This document shows, one piece after another, positions 33,415 to 42,198 of a stretch of DNA of 64,000 nucleotides. The translations under genes and the position numbers were made by a program. The stretch is from an uncultured Treponema sp. (lineage in GTDB: Bacteria; Spirochaetota; Spirochaetia; Treponematales; Treponemataceae). The first letter of the stretch is position 1, and every line of letters starts with the position of its first letter. Location: positions 1 through 64,000 of the forward strand of contig CAJUBD010000004.1 of NCBI GenBank assembly GCA_910584475.1. The letters run 5' to 3'. A model generated the notes under the pieces. The model searched no databases. It saw only the letters and a program-made list of their open reading frames with translations, and was not told where the DNA came from.

Positions 33415-34968
33415 ATGAAAAGAAGAATTGCATTGTTGATTGCCACATTCTTAATTCATTTGGCGGTATGCTCTTTGGCATTCGCCCAAGAGATTGAAGA
33501 GGAAGTGGAGGCAAATGATGTGGCGGAGGAAAGCGAAGAGTTGGATTCTTCCTCTGGAGGTTTGAAACTTGGAAATACCGCGCGCATGGGAATTGAGGTG
33601 GGAACAGAATTCGTTTGGGATATTGAAAACAAGTCCGTCGGACTTGAAAGCAATGTCGGTATTGAATTCTATTTGCCGCTTTTTTCTGCGGGCGAATACG
33701 GCTACAGGCAGTCCAACTACATGCAGCCGGGGGTGCGTCTCGTCTTGAAAGATATGCGCTTTCAGTGGCTTGAAGCCTACTATGCGAAAGGCGGAAACTT
33801 CAAGGCGGACACCGTGAACACTTGGATGAATCGCCCGCTCGTGCTTTCTTACGGCGAGCTTACGGCGGATGTCGTTTGGCGGAATTTTTTCTTGCAAGTG
33901 GCGGGCACTACCAATCCGATGGAAGCAAACAGAGCGTCGCTCGTTTCGATTTTTGATGAAGTGATGGACACTGACGACCGCTGGTATTTGAAAAAGCAGT
34001 ACGCGCTTTATTCAAAGACACGCTACAACAAGTTGGATTTGCCGCTTTTGGGCGAACGGCTTACGCGCGACTATTTGGGTGATGGCGAAGACATGGGCAC
34101 AATCAAGACCGACTACAAAGACGATATTTCGGGGCAGCTTGGCATTGGAGTGGAGTTCAGCAAATTCACGGCTTTGGCAAAAGCCGCCTCGTTGTTCAAC
34201 GGTCGCGACAACGACAACAATGCCTGGTACTTCGGGCTTGACGCTTCGGCATATCCTGTAGAAGAAATGAGCATCGACTTTTCGGGATTGGTGGGCGTGA
34301 ACACTGACAAAGACACCAAGGAAAGTCCTGCGGCATTAGGATTGAGTGTGGACTACAAGATTCCGCTTACGGACAAGATGGTTTTAAAACCTTTTGCCGG
34401 TGTGGATATGTCCATTGACTATGACGACACCGACAAGCGCAACATGGAAATCGGTTTCGGAACTTACTTGTATTTCCGTGGCGAAGATTTTATGGCGAAG
34501 CACCGCGATGTTGACTATGACGAAATCATCCCTGTCGGCGTTTCGGTGAGCGCGAACGTTTGCATGAGTCCCGGTGACACTTGGACGAACATCGTCATCA
34601 GTGCGTTTGAGCTCGCTGACCGTAAAGCTCTCATTCCAAACTTGGGATACTTTTTGGAAGTGGAGTTCGCGAGAATCGGCAAGAATAACATGAAGACCGC
34701 GGTTCAGGCGCAGATTGAATATTTGATAAAGGGAATTTTCTTGCCTTATATCAACGTCAAGTATTATCCTGAAATGTCCGAGAACAAGCGCTACTTTACC
34801 GGCGATACTTACCTTGAAGGAAAGATAGGCGTCTATTTCACTCCAATGCAGTTGTTCTCACTTGATTTGTGGTATTCAAATGCCGTGCTGGTTGAGAAAG
34901 CGAAAGGTGCGAGCGGCAATGATACAGGAAAAGGCACTCTTGGTTTTTCTTGCGTAATTCGCCTTTAG
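33415..34968 (+). CDS. Large outer-membrane beta-barrel protein
   Basis: A 517-residue secreted protein. The signal peptide (MKRRIALLIATFLIHLAVCSLAFAQ) is followed by an acidic stretch (EIEEEVEANDVAEESEELD) and then many amphipathic strands (RMGIEVGTEFVWDIE, GIEFYLPLFSAGEYGY, GLSVDYKIPLTD), ending LGFSCVIRL. Length and pattern fit a 16-20-strand porin-like barrel. No transport specificity can be read. Shine-Dalgarno GAGGAATGGAG. Third gene of the run and 19 bases before the next. Confidence 0.72.
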   Translation: MKRRIALLIATFLIHLAVCSLAFAQEIEEEVEANDVAEESEELDSSSGGLKLGNTARMGIEVGTEFVWDIENKSVGLESNVGIEFYLPLFSAGEYGYRQSNYMQPGVRLVLKDMRFQWLEAYYAKGGNFKADTVNTWMNRPLVLSYGELTADVVWRNFFLQVAGTTNPMEANRASLVSIFDEVMDTDDRWYLKKQYALYSKTRYNKLDLPLLGERLTRDYLGDGEDMGTIKTDYKDDISGQLGIGVEFSKFTALAKAASLFNGRDNDNNAWYFGLDASAYPVEEMSIDFSGLVGVNTDKDTKESPAALGLSVDYKIPLTDKMVLKPFAGVDMSIDYDDTDKRNMEIGFGTYLYFRGEDFMAKHRDVDYDEIIPVGVSVSANVCMSPGDTWTNIVISAFELADRKALIPNLGYFLEVEFARIGKNNMKTAVQAQIEYLIKGIFLPYINVKYYPEMSENKRYFTGDTYLEGKIGVYFTPMQLFSLDLWYSNAVLVEKAKGASGNDTGKGTLGFSCVIRL

Positions 34969-34987
34969 TTTTAAGGAGGCAGTTTCT

Positions 34988-36715
34988 ATGAAAAAAATAT
35001 TGCTTGCCGTCGCTGCCACCTTGTTCGTCGCTCTGAATGCGTTCGCGGAATTCAACGTTCCGTTCTTTAATGGCGCGTCGAGTGCCCTTGAAGTGAGCAC
35101 GACTTTTACCGGCGACCTAAGCGATGGCTCTACGGGGCTTTACACGGACATGGGATGCGACCTTTGGTTCGAACTTACGCCGTTCAAAAACTATGGCACG
35201 ACAGAGAGAAAAAATCCGATAACGATTTCGCTTTCTGCCAGCGGATGGGTCACGGCGTGGCGCGGCTACACAATCACGGGCAAGGACAACTTCGCTGACG
35301 AAAAGGACAACGACGAGGACGGCATCGAAAGCACTTTTGCCCTTACAAATTTGTCGGCAAAAATTCAATACAGGAAAGTATGGGCGAGCATTGCGGGAAT
35401 CTATCCTCAGATAACAATGAACACAACTTCCATCAGGACGATGTTCGACGATGTAATTGCTGAAGACTATGACGACGACAACCAGTATTTCCAATTGCCG
35501 TTGCTGCATGTGGGCGGAGGCTACTCCACGCCGAAAATCAGCCAAGTGATAGGAATGGATCTTGTTCACCTTGACGAAAGGGAAGTGCAGATTTACGGTA
35601 TGTATGCGGTGGGTTATGACGGCGATATGTTCAAAGCCATTCTCAAAGCAGGCTCTTGGAAGAACGGCTATAAAAACGCCGACAACTCTTGGGTGTTTGG
35701 CGCGGATTTCTCTTTGACGCCGGTGCTAGGCTCCAAGATTTCTTTTACTTCGCTCTATGCGATAAACTACGATGTGTATTCGCCTGCTGAGAAAAGTCGC
35801 GACAAACTCACTTCCGACGACGAGGTGATTACTTCGACTACGAGCAGTTCGCAGAACACGGACGGCTTCCAGGACGAAGATGAAAAGGCTTTGGCGGAAG
35901 CGCCTTTAGCGTTCGGAATCGGCTACGAGCACGATTTCCAAGTTGGAAGTGCTGGAGTGCTACGGCCTTATGTCGGCGCGGACTTCTTGTTCCAAACCAA
36001 GCGCACTGCCGAGCTTAAAGCTGCGCGTCCTTATGTCGATGACTTCCAATTCGAGATAGGCGGCGGAATTGAGTGGCTGTTTTTTGGAGCAGGCAAAATG
36101 TACGCCCATTCTGACAAGGTTGGCGGAATGCAATTGGCAAATGGTCCTTCAAGCCGCGTGGGAATGGGAATTGGCGCAAACGTGAATCAGAACGGCGTTT
36201 TGAACGCGGTGTTTTCGCTCAATGTGGATCCTAGAACAAGCCCAATTAAATTGGGCGGCTACATCGAGGCGGAATTTATGAACATCACAAGGAAGTCATA
36301 TTGGGCGCCCGACGGAAGTAGTCGCAAAGAAAACGACAAAGAAGTGGGCAGCTACTACGACAGGACTAAATACGACGACTTCTTGTGGGCGATATTGGCT
36401 CAGGTGGAGTTTCAGGCGACCAAGGTGATTATGCCTTATATATTCGCTTGGTATGTTCCGAGCGCGAATTATATGAAGTCGTCTTATAGCACGGAGTACA
36501 TCACGCGCTCTGCATATGCCAACTTCAATGTGAAGCCGACATACAACCCGAAGGATGTAACGCTTACGACGAAAGTTGGCGTGAGGCTTACGCCATTCGA
36601 TCATGTCTGGTTTGACTTGTGGTACGAGCGCACTGACATCAAGGACCACAGCAACGGCAAAGGCTGGAAGACTGACACAGGAATGATTTCCTTTACGGTC
36701 GGAATCAACTTGTAA
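34988..36715 (+). CDS. Large outer-membrane beta-barrel protein, paralogue
   Basis: A 575-residue protein with a signal peptide (MKKILLAVAATLFVALNAFA) and repeated amphipathic strands (ALEVSTTFTGDL, TISLSASGWVTAWRGY, IEWLFFGAGKMYAHS), ending ISFTVGINL. Shared layout with the preceding protein (short acidic loops, YKDDI/YDDDN-type turns, V-x-L-x-P-F-D near the end) suggests they are paralogues. AAGGAGG precedes the ATG. A strong terminator follows 16 bases after the stop, closing the four-gene unit. Confidence 0.72.
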   Translation: MKKILLAVAATLFVALNAFAEFNVPFFNGASSALEVSTTFTGDLSDGSTGLYTDMGCDLWFELTPFKNYGTTERKNPITISLSASGWVTAWRGYTITGKDNFADEKDNDEDGIESTFALTNLSAKIQYRKVWASIAGIYPQITMNTTSIRTMFDDVIAEDYDDDNQYFQLPLLHVGGGYSTPKISQVIGMDLVHLDEREVQIYGMYAVGYDGDMFKAILKAGSWKNGYKNADNSWVFGADFSLTPVLGSKISFTSLYAINYDVYSPAEKSRDKLTSDDEVITSTTSSSQNTDGFQDEDEKALAEAPLAFGIGYEHDFQVGSAGVLRPYVGADFLFQTKRTAELKAARPYVDDFQFEIGGGIEWLFFGAGKMYAHSDKVGGMQLANGPSSRVGMGIGANVNQNGVLNAVFSLNVDPRTSPIKLGGYIEAEFMNITRKSYWAPDGSSRKENDKEVGSYYDRTKYDDFLWAILAQVEFQATKVIMPYIFAWYVPSANYMKSSYSTEYITRSAYANFNVKPTYNPKDVTLTTKVGVRLTPFDHVWFDLWYERTDIKDHSNGKGWKTDTGMISFTVGINL

Positions 36716-36730
36716 TGAATTGCAAAGACT

Positions 36731-36763
36731 AAAAATCCCCGCTTCAAAAGCGGGGATTTTTTT
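36731..36763. terminator. Rho-independent terminator, usable in both directions
   Basis: AAAAATCCCCGCTT-caaa-AGCGGGGATTTTTTT: a 14-bp stem with A and T runs on opposite sides, between the plus-strand barrel gene and the end of the minus-strand glycoside hydrolase arm. Confidence 0.9.
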
Positions 36764-36789
36764 ATGCTAGATGTGCTTTGAAAACAATG

Positions 36790-37632
36790 CTAATTTCCGA
36801 ACATGTCCACTATGAAACGCGCGAAAAGTTCCGGCCATGTGGCGCAAGTCGGTTCGTCGCCGACTCCGTTGGGCCATGCGGTTTCTTTTGTGGCGAGAGA
36901 AAGTCCGTGCCCGCCTTTTTCAAAAATGTGATATTCAAACGGAACGCTCGCGCGTCGCAATGCATGTGCGAATTCCAAAGAGTTTTCCAATGGAACACAA
37001 TTGTCTTCGTTTGTGTGCCACATAAACGTCCTGGGCGTGTCCTTGCTGACGAGTCGCTCAAGGCTTACGTCGGCTTCAGTAAATTCCGTCGCACCGCCCA
37101 GCACATTTTTTATAGAACTTTCATGCGAAAAATCGCCCGACTTGATTACAGGATAGCCGAGCAACAACGCGTTTGGGCGGACATCGCTTGCAGAAAGCGG
37201 CAAGTATTTTTGAATGAGCGGCGAGTTCCAATAAACGCCCAAACTTGCGGCAAGATGTCCACCGGCAGAAAATCCCGCGACAACGATTTTTTCCGTGTCA
37301 ACATTCCATTCTGCGGCGCGACTTCGGCACAAAGCGACGGCTTCGCACAGATCGAGCAGCGCGGCGGGAAAATCCATCGGCGCAAGGCTGTAGCGTAACA
37401 CCGCCGCGTGGAATCCCAAAGCGTTCATTTTTATAGCCACAGGCTCTGCCTCGCGGTCTGAAAGAAATTCGTATCCGCCGCCTGGACAAATCAAAACGAG
37501 TGGTCGCTTGCGCTCTGCTGAAAATTCCTCGTAGTTGTCTAAAATGTACGTCATTAAGTTTGGCTTTGCGCAATTGTTTTTCACGCCCTTGTCCAAATAT
37601 CGGACAGGCAAACTGATTGTCTCATGCAACAT
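36790..37632 (-). CDS. Alpha/beta-hydrolase esterase (BD-FAE / acetyl-xylan-esterase type)
   Basis: A 280-residue serine esterase without signal peptide. The oxyanion region is LICPGGGYEFLS, the nucleophile elbow GFSAGGHLAAS, the acid lies in HTNEDNCVPLENS and the His in KGGHGLSL. Such enzymes remove acetyl or aromatic groups from plant oligosaccharides; here it probably de-acetylates imported xyloglucan fragments (inference). The ATG at 37632 follows GGGAG. Last gene of the minus arm, separated from GH43 by a structured element whose open frame (start 37737) overlaps the GH43 stop as ATGA and runs in frame into this gene. Confidence 0.82.
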   Translation of the reverse strand: MLHETISLPVRYLDKGVKNNCAKPNLMTYILDNYEEFSAERKRPLVLICPGGGYEFLSDREAEPVAIKMNALGFHAAVLRYSLAPMDFPAALLDLCEAVALCRSRAAEWNVDTEKIVVAGFSAGGHLAASLGVYWNSPLIQKYLPLSASDVRPNALLLGYPVIKSGDFSHESSIKNVLGGATEFTEADVSLERLVSKDTPRTFMWHTNEDNCVPLENSLEFAHALRRASVPFEYHIFEKGGHGLSLATKETAWPNGVGDEPTCATWPELFARFIVDMFGN

Positions 37633-37737
37633 ATTTACTCCCATAAAAAAGTTGATAAGCAAGTTTATGAAGTTGCAACGCAACTGGATAAATTTAAGTT
37701 GAAAAAAATCGCAATATTTGTGCTGCTTTTTTATCAT
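37633..37737 (-). repeat. Structured element inside the glycoside hydrolase operon
   Basis: Minus strand: AAGGAGGC-ATGA at the GH43 stop, P1 (AAAAAA-GC-GCA/TTGCGATTTTTT), P2-like GTTGC-GTT-GCAAC, AT-rich P4 (AAGTTTAT-type against ATAAACTT), then GGGAG. A short copy placed between two genes of one operon. Confidence 0.5.
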
Positions 37738-39233
37738 GCCTCCTTGTGTTCAATTATCAAGTCCTTGAATTCCGCCGCGCCTTTGCCCACCGCGAAAAGT
37801 GCGAGCATTACGCCTGTAAAACCACCCGCAACTTCGGATGAAAGATAGCGGCTTTGAGCACGAAAAAGTTCGTGCCGTTTGCCGTTGATTTCAACGCCTA
37901 ACAAATATTGTTCTGCCGAACACTCGCAGTAAAGGCGAGCTTCGCTCTGCTCTTCGCTTGTGCCATCTATTTGCATCGCGTTTTCCGTCAACGCAGGTCC
38001 GATTCTAATTCTCGCCGACATGCGGATTTTGTTCGCGCATTTTTTTGCAAAAACATCATAGTGATGGCTTTCGTCCATAAAAATTGAAATTCCTGCTTCA
38101 GTCTCATTTGGCGCGACTGTGACAGAGATGCTTTCGTTGAATTCACTTTGACGAATTGCGATGAATGTCGGCGATTTTCCGGATTCGATGCCGATTTCCG
38201 TTCCGTAGAGGCGCAAGGAATTTTGCCTAAATTCGTATCGACTGAAATCGGGATTTCGCAAATAGTTCCATTCGCATTTTTGAATCGAAGTGAAACTTTT
38301 TTTGAACGAAAAAATTTGTTTGGCAAAATTGTGCGAGTCAGGGCAATCCGCTTGGAGCAATGCAACGCCCTCTGCGCCGATTACAGGCCAGCCATCGCGC
38401 CATTCAACTTTTTCCGCGCACGTTTCTCGACCTAGTTGATGAAATGTAAGCCATTTTCCCTGCTGTCTGAATGCAAGGTGCAAAAACCACCACGAACCGT
38501 CAGACGCTTGCACAAGGTCGCCGTGCCCCGCCCCTTGCAATTCGTAGCCGCCTTTGTCGCGGTTTGTAAGAATGGGATTGCGCGGACACGATTCGTATTC
38601 GCCCCACAGATTTTTGGAGCGCGCGCAAATTGATGTGTGTCCGTATTCCGTTCCACCTTCCGCCGCGATTATGTAATATGTCGTGCCGATTTTATACAAA
38701 TGTGGAGCTTCTAAAAATCGCCCGCCCGTTCCGTGCCAAAGCGCGCGCGGCTTTTGCAAAATTTTTCCGCTTGACAAATCAATCGGAGCGCAAAGAACGC
38801 AAGGTCGTCCGTTTTCATCGTTGCCGTTGCTCATAAAGTACGCCGCGCCGTCATCATCGAAAAACAGCGACGGGTCAATTCCGTCTTGCTCGATTTTTAT
38901 GACGTCGCTCCATTCGCCGCTCGGACTGTCCGCGCTTATAAGGAAATTTCCTGTTCCGCTCGTATTCGTGCAGACGACATAAAAAACGCCGTTATAAAAT
39001 CGAATCATCGGCGCGAAAATGCCTGATGAAATCGTCGCGCTTTCCAAAGGCAATTGTTCCTCGCGTGTCAGACAATGCCCGATTTGTCGCCAATTGATGA
39101 GGTCGTCGCTTTCATAAATCGGAATGCCCGGAAAGTAATTGAATGAGCTGGTTACAAGATAAAATTTTCTGTTTGCCTCGCACACGCTTGGGTCGGGATT
39201 CATTCCGCGAATGACAGGATTTTTGAATTTCAT
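37734..39233 (-). CDS. GH43 beta-xylosidase / alpha-L-arabinofuranosidase
   Basis: A 499-residue five-bladed-propeller glycoside hydrolase plus a C-terminal beta-sandwich (from about 320). Catalytic positions: base Asp in MNPDPSV (about 13), pKa-modulating Asp in DGIDPSLFFDDDG (about 128), acid Glu in RFLEAPHLYK (about 186). No signal peptide, so cytoplasmic. In this locus it probably removes arabinose or xylose from imported oligosaccharides. Its ATG overlaps the GH95 stop as ATGA, showing translational coupling. Confidence 0.9.
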   Translation of the reverse strand: MKFKNPVIRGMNPDPSVCEANRKFYLVTSSFNYFPGIPIYESDDLINWRQIGHCLTREEQLPLESATISSGIFAPMIRFYNGVFYVVCTNTSGTGNFLISADSPSGEWSDVIKIEQDGIDPSLFFDDDGAAYFMSNGNDENGRPCVLCAPIDLSSGKILQKPRALWHGTGGRFLEAPHLYKIGTTYYIIAAEGGTEYGHTSICARSKNLWGEYESCPRNPILTNRDKGGYELQGAGHGDLVQASDGSWWFLHLAFRQQGKWLTFHQLGRETCAEKVEWRDGWPVIGAEGVALLQADCPDSHNFAKQIFSFKKSFTSIQKCEWNYLRNPDFSRYEFRQNSLRLYGTEIGIESGKSPTFIAIRQSEFNESISVTVAPNETEAGISIFMDESHHYDVFAKKCANKIRMSARIRIGPALTENAMQIDGTSEEQSEARLYCECSAEQYLLGVEINGKRHELFRAQSRYLSSEVAGGFTGVMLALFAVGKGAAEFKDLIIEHKEA

Positions 39234-41530
39234 TTTATCCTCTTTTTATTATAATAAATTTCTACTTGGACATCTATTGGTGAATTCGCGTTTTGCTGTA
39301 TGTTCCAACGCGAAAGTTTTCCGTCGCTCCATTCCAATGAAACTGAAAATCCGCCGCGAACGCGAATGCCAGAAATTTTTCCGCTTGCCCAATTTTTTGG
39401 CAGTGCGGGCAGAAGCAATATTTTGATGAATATTTTTCCGTCGGGCGATATATTGCATTCGCTTTGGACGAGCATTTCAGCGATTGCGGCAGTTCCTCCA
39501 AAGTTTCCGTCAATTTGGAAGGGCGGACAAACATCGAGCAAGTTTGGAAGCGTGAGCTTTTTAAATAGCGTGTTCAAATATTCCGCGCATTTTTCGCCCA
39601 AGCCCAGCCGCGCGTATAGCGAAACCACCCACGCACAACTCCAACCCGTGTGACCGCCGCCGTGCGAAAGTCTGTAGTCGAGCGAGGCTTTTGCCGCTGC
39701 AAAAAAAATTTCGCGTTCTGCGTTGTCTTTTATCCGAGAAAATCCGTGACCGGGATAGAGCGAAAACAAATGCGAAAGGTGGCGGTGTCCTGGCTCTGCC
39801 TCCGCAAATTCTTCGCGCCATTCTAAAAGGCGGCCTTCGCTTCCGATTTTTGGAGCGGGAATTTTTGGCAACGCGGCGCGAATTTTTTGCAACACGATTT
39901 CGGATTTTTCATCGAGCGCAACTTTTAGTTTTTTTGCCGCGAAAAAAAGTTCTTCATAGCAAGTAAAAAGTTCTCGCGCAAGGCTCAAGTCCATTTCGCT
40001 TGATTTTGTGACACAGCATTTTTTTCCGCTTGAATCCAAAAAATTATTTTCTGGCGAAATTGAAGGACAAGTGGCAAGAATGCCGCCGTCGTCAAAAAGC
40101 CAGTCGAGCATGAATTGTGCTGCGCCTTGAATTACAAAAAAATTGTCGCGCAAAAATTCCGCGTCAAGCGAAAAAACAAAGTGTTCCCAAATATGCGTCG
40201 AAAGCCATGCGCCCGCCATCGGCCACAAAGCCCATTCGCTTGAGCCGCCCGCTGGAGTCGTCTTTCGCCAAAGGTCAGTATTGTGCGCGCAACACCAGCC
40301 GCCCGCTCTGTAGCGGACATGCGCCGTATTTTTTCCAATTTCCGCCAGGTCGCGCAAAAGCGAAAAAAGCGGTTCGTGTAAATCGCCCAACGCGCAAACC
40401 TCGGACGGCCAATAATTCATCTGCAAATTTATATTCGTCGTGTAATTTGAATTCCATGCAGGGCGCAAGTCTTGATTCCAAATTCCTTGCAAATTGGCGG
40501 CTTGGCTTTTTTCGCGCGAGCAAGAAATCAAAAGGTATCGTCCAAAGTTAAAATATTTTGCAGGAGAAAACCTTGACGGAATTTTTTCTTGCAGCGAAAA
40601 TTTGACGCGATTAAATATTGAAGAAAAATCGCGCTTGTGTTCGCAAAGAATTTCGGTGAATGAAGTTGCTGCGGCTTTTTTCATCATTGTTCGCGCTTTT
40701 TGAACGCAGTCGATTTTTGAATCGTTCGGCTCGATTTTATAATCTACGAAATTGGTAACCGCGCAAATGATTATTGTGACGAAATCTGCGTCACATATCT
40801 CAAGCGAATTTTTTTTTGCGTGAATTGAGCCGCCTTGTAAAATCGCTTTTGCGATGGCGCAAAATTTTATTCCGCGCCCTTCGTCGTAACGGACGGGCGG
40901 TTTGTATGGCGGAAGCATTTCGCCTGAATCAGGCGCGCGTCCTTGCAAAACAATTTCTGCTTCAGTTGAAGAAATATCTTGCAAAAAAAATTCGTTTTGC
41001 AGCGGGCTTTGAAGTTCCATGCGGAAATTGAGCGCAGATTTTTTGCTAGAGACAATGTTGATAAAAATCGCATCGTGCGGATGTGAAGCGAAAACCGTCC
41101 TCGTGATTTTGCCAAAATGCGCGGAGCTGTATTTTGTGATGGCGACAGCGTTTTGCAAGTCGAGCGTTCTTGTGTAGTCAGTGATGTTTTCGCCATCCAT
41201 GTCGAAGTCTAGAAAAATGTCGCCGCACGGAAGATAGAACGCGCTCCAGTCGCCCAGCATTTTTTCATCGCACAAAGCTTGCGCTTCAGAATATTTTTTT
41301 TGTCCGACCAATTCGCGGACTTGCGCTAATGTGGCGGCATTTTCATTTGCAAGTGAATCGCTTTCTGCTTCAATCGGATGTCCCGACCAAAGCGTATCTT
41401 TGTTGAATTGAATTCGTTCGCGCTCAATTCCGCCGAATACCATGCAACCTAGCCGCCCATTTCCCAAAGGAAATCCGTCCGTCCATTCAGCGGCGGGGGA
41501 GGGGAAAGAAATTATCGTGTCGTTCGCCAT
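39230..41530 (-). CDS. GH95 alpha-L-fucosidase/galactosidase family enzyme
   Basis: A 766-residue inverting glycoside hydrolase. GH95 hallmarks: N-terminal PAAEWTDGFPLGNGRLGCMVFGG, the (alpha/alpha)6 barrel with NLQGIWNQDLRPAWNSNY and TNINLQMNYWPSEV (catalytic Asn/Asp network), WALWPMAGAWLSTHIWEHF, and CPPFQIDGNFGGTAAIAEMLVQS. It would cleave alpha-1,2-linked fucose (or L-galactose) from xyloglucan side chains. No signal peptide. The ATG at 41530 follows AAGGAAAGC; its end overlaps GH43 by four bases. Confidence 0.92.
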   Translation of the reverse strand: MANDTIISFPSPAAEWTDGFPLGNGRLGCMVFGGIERERIQFNKDTLWSGHPIEAESDSLANENAATLAQVRELVGQKKYSEAQALCDEKMLGDWSAFYLPCGDIFLDFDMDGENITDYTRTLDLQNAVAITKYSSAHFGKITRTVFASHPHDAIFINIVSSKKSALNFRMELQSPLQNEFFLQDISSTEAEIVLQGRAPDSGEMLPPYKPPVRYDEGRGIKFCAIAKAILQGGSIHAKKNSLEICDADFVTIIICAVTNFVDYKIEPNDSKIDCVQKARTMMKKAAATSFTEILCEHKRDFSSIFNRVKFSLQEKIPSRFSPAKYFNFGRYLLISCSREKSQAANLQGIWNQDLRPAWNSNYTTNINLQMNYWPSEVCALGDLHEPLFSLLRDLAEIGKNTAHVRYRAGGWCCAHNTDLWRKTTPAGGSSEWALWPMAGAWLSTHIWEHFVFSLDAEFLRDNFFVIQGAAQFMLDWLFDDGGILATCPSISPENNFLDSSGKKCCVTKSSEMDLSLARELFTCYEELFFAAKKLKVALDEKSEIVLQKIRAALPKIPAPKIGSEGRLLEWREEFAEAEPGHRHLSHLFSLYPGHGFSRIKDNAEREIFFAAAKASLDYRLSHGGGHTGWSCAWVVSLYARLGLGEKCAEYLNTLFKKLTLPNLLDVCPPFQIDGNFGGTAAIAEMLVQSECNISPDGKIFIKILLLPALPKNWASGKISGIRVRGGFSVSLEWSDGKLSRWNIQQNANSPIDVQVEIYYNKKRIK

Positions 41531-41550
41531 TGCGCTTTCCTTGATGCATC

Positions 41551-42198
41551 TCAAGTCCGTTCAAGTTTGATTGCCCGCAAAAATGCCTCTGCTATGATTG
41601 TGTGACCGGGCAGGTTAGGGTGGACATGATCCGTCGTAAACATATAGTGGCTTTGAGATTTTAAAACTTTGTCGGCGATGGATTGCGCGTCGATAAAAAC
41701 CGCTCCGACTTTTTCCGACACGGATTTGATCACCGCGTCAAAATTGCGCTTCATTTTGAACATCGGCTCGTCTTCGGTGTTTGCCCAAAATACCGGCGTA
41801 ATGAAAAAAAGTTTTTTTACGCCGCGCGATTTTTCCGCAATCGATTCAAGGTTTTCACGGAACTCGTCTATTGCAACAAGGTTTTCCTGACGCACCACAG
41901 AATCAAAATGCCGCCACACGTCGTTGATTCCAATCATCACGGATATGTAGTCGGGGCGCGAAGCCATGACATCGCTTTCCCAACGAGCAAGCAAGTCGCG
42001 CGAAGTGTCGCCAGAAACGCCTTTGTTTATGACCATGATGTTCGCTTCGGGCGCAAACGCCAACAAGTTTGAATAGACGATGTGAACATAGCCGTCGCCC
42101 CAAGTGCTCCAAAAACAGTCTGGCAGTTCGCGGTTTCGTCCGCAGTCTGTAACAGAGTCGCCCGCCATTACAATGCGGGATTTTTTTTCAAGAATCAT
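41551..42198 (-). CDS. SGNH/GDSL-type esterase
   Basis: A 215-residue SGNH hydrolase: block I AGDSVTDCG (nucleophile Ser, about 14), block II Gly in KGVSGDTSRDL, block III GINDV (Asn), block V DHVHPN (catalytic Asp/His). Such enzymes deacetylate plant glycans. No signal peptide. The ATG at 42198 overlaps the GH5 stop as ATGA; the much longer upstream frame from 42510 lies inside the GH5 gene and is not coding. Confidence 0.88.
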   Translation of the reverse strand: MILEKKSRIVMAGDSVTDCGRNRELPDCFWSTWGDGYVHIVYSNLLAFAPEANIMVINKGVSGDTSRDLLARWESDVMASRPDYISVMIGINDVWRHFDSVVRQENLVAIDEFRENLESIAEKSRGVKKLFFITPVFWANTEDEPMFKMKRNFDAVIKSVSEKVGAVFIDAQSIADKVLKSQSHYMFTTDHVHPNLPGHTIIAEAFLRAIKLERT

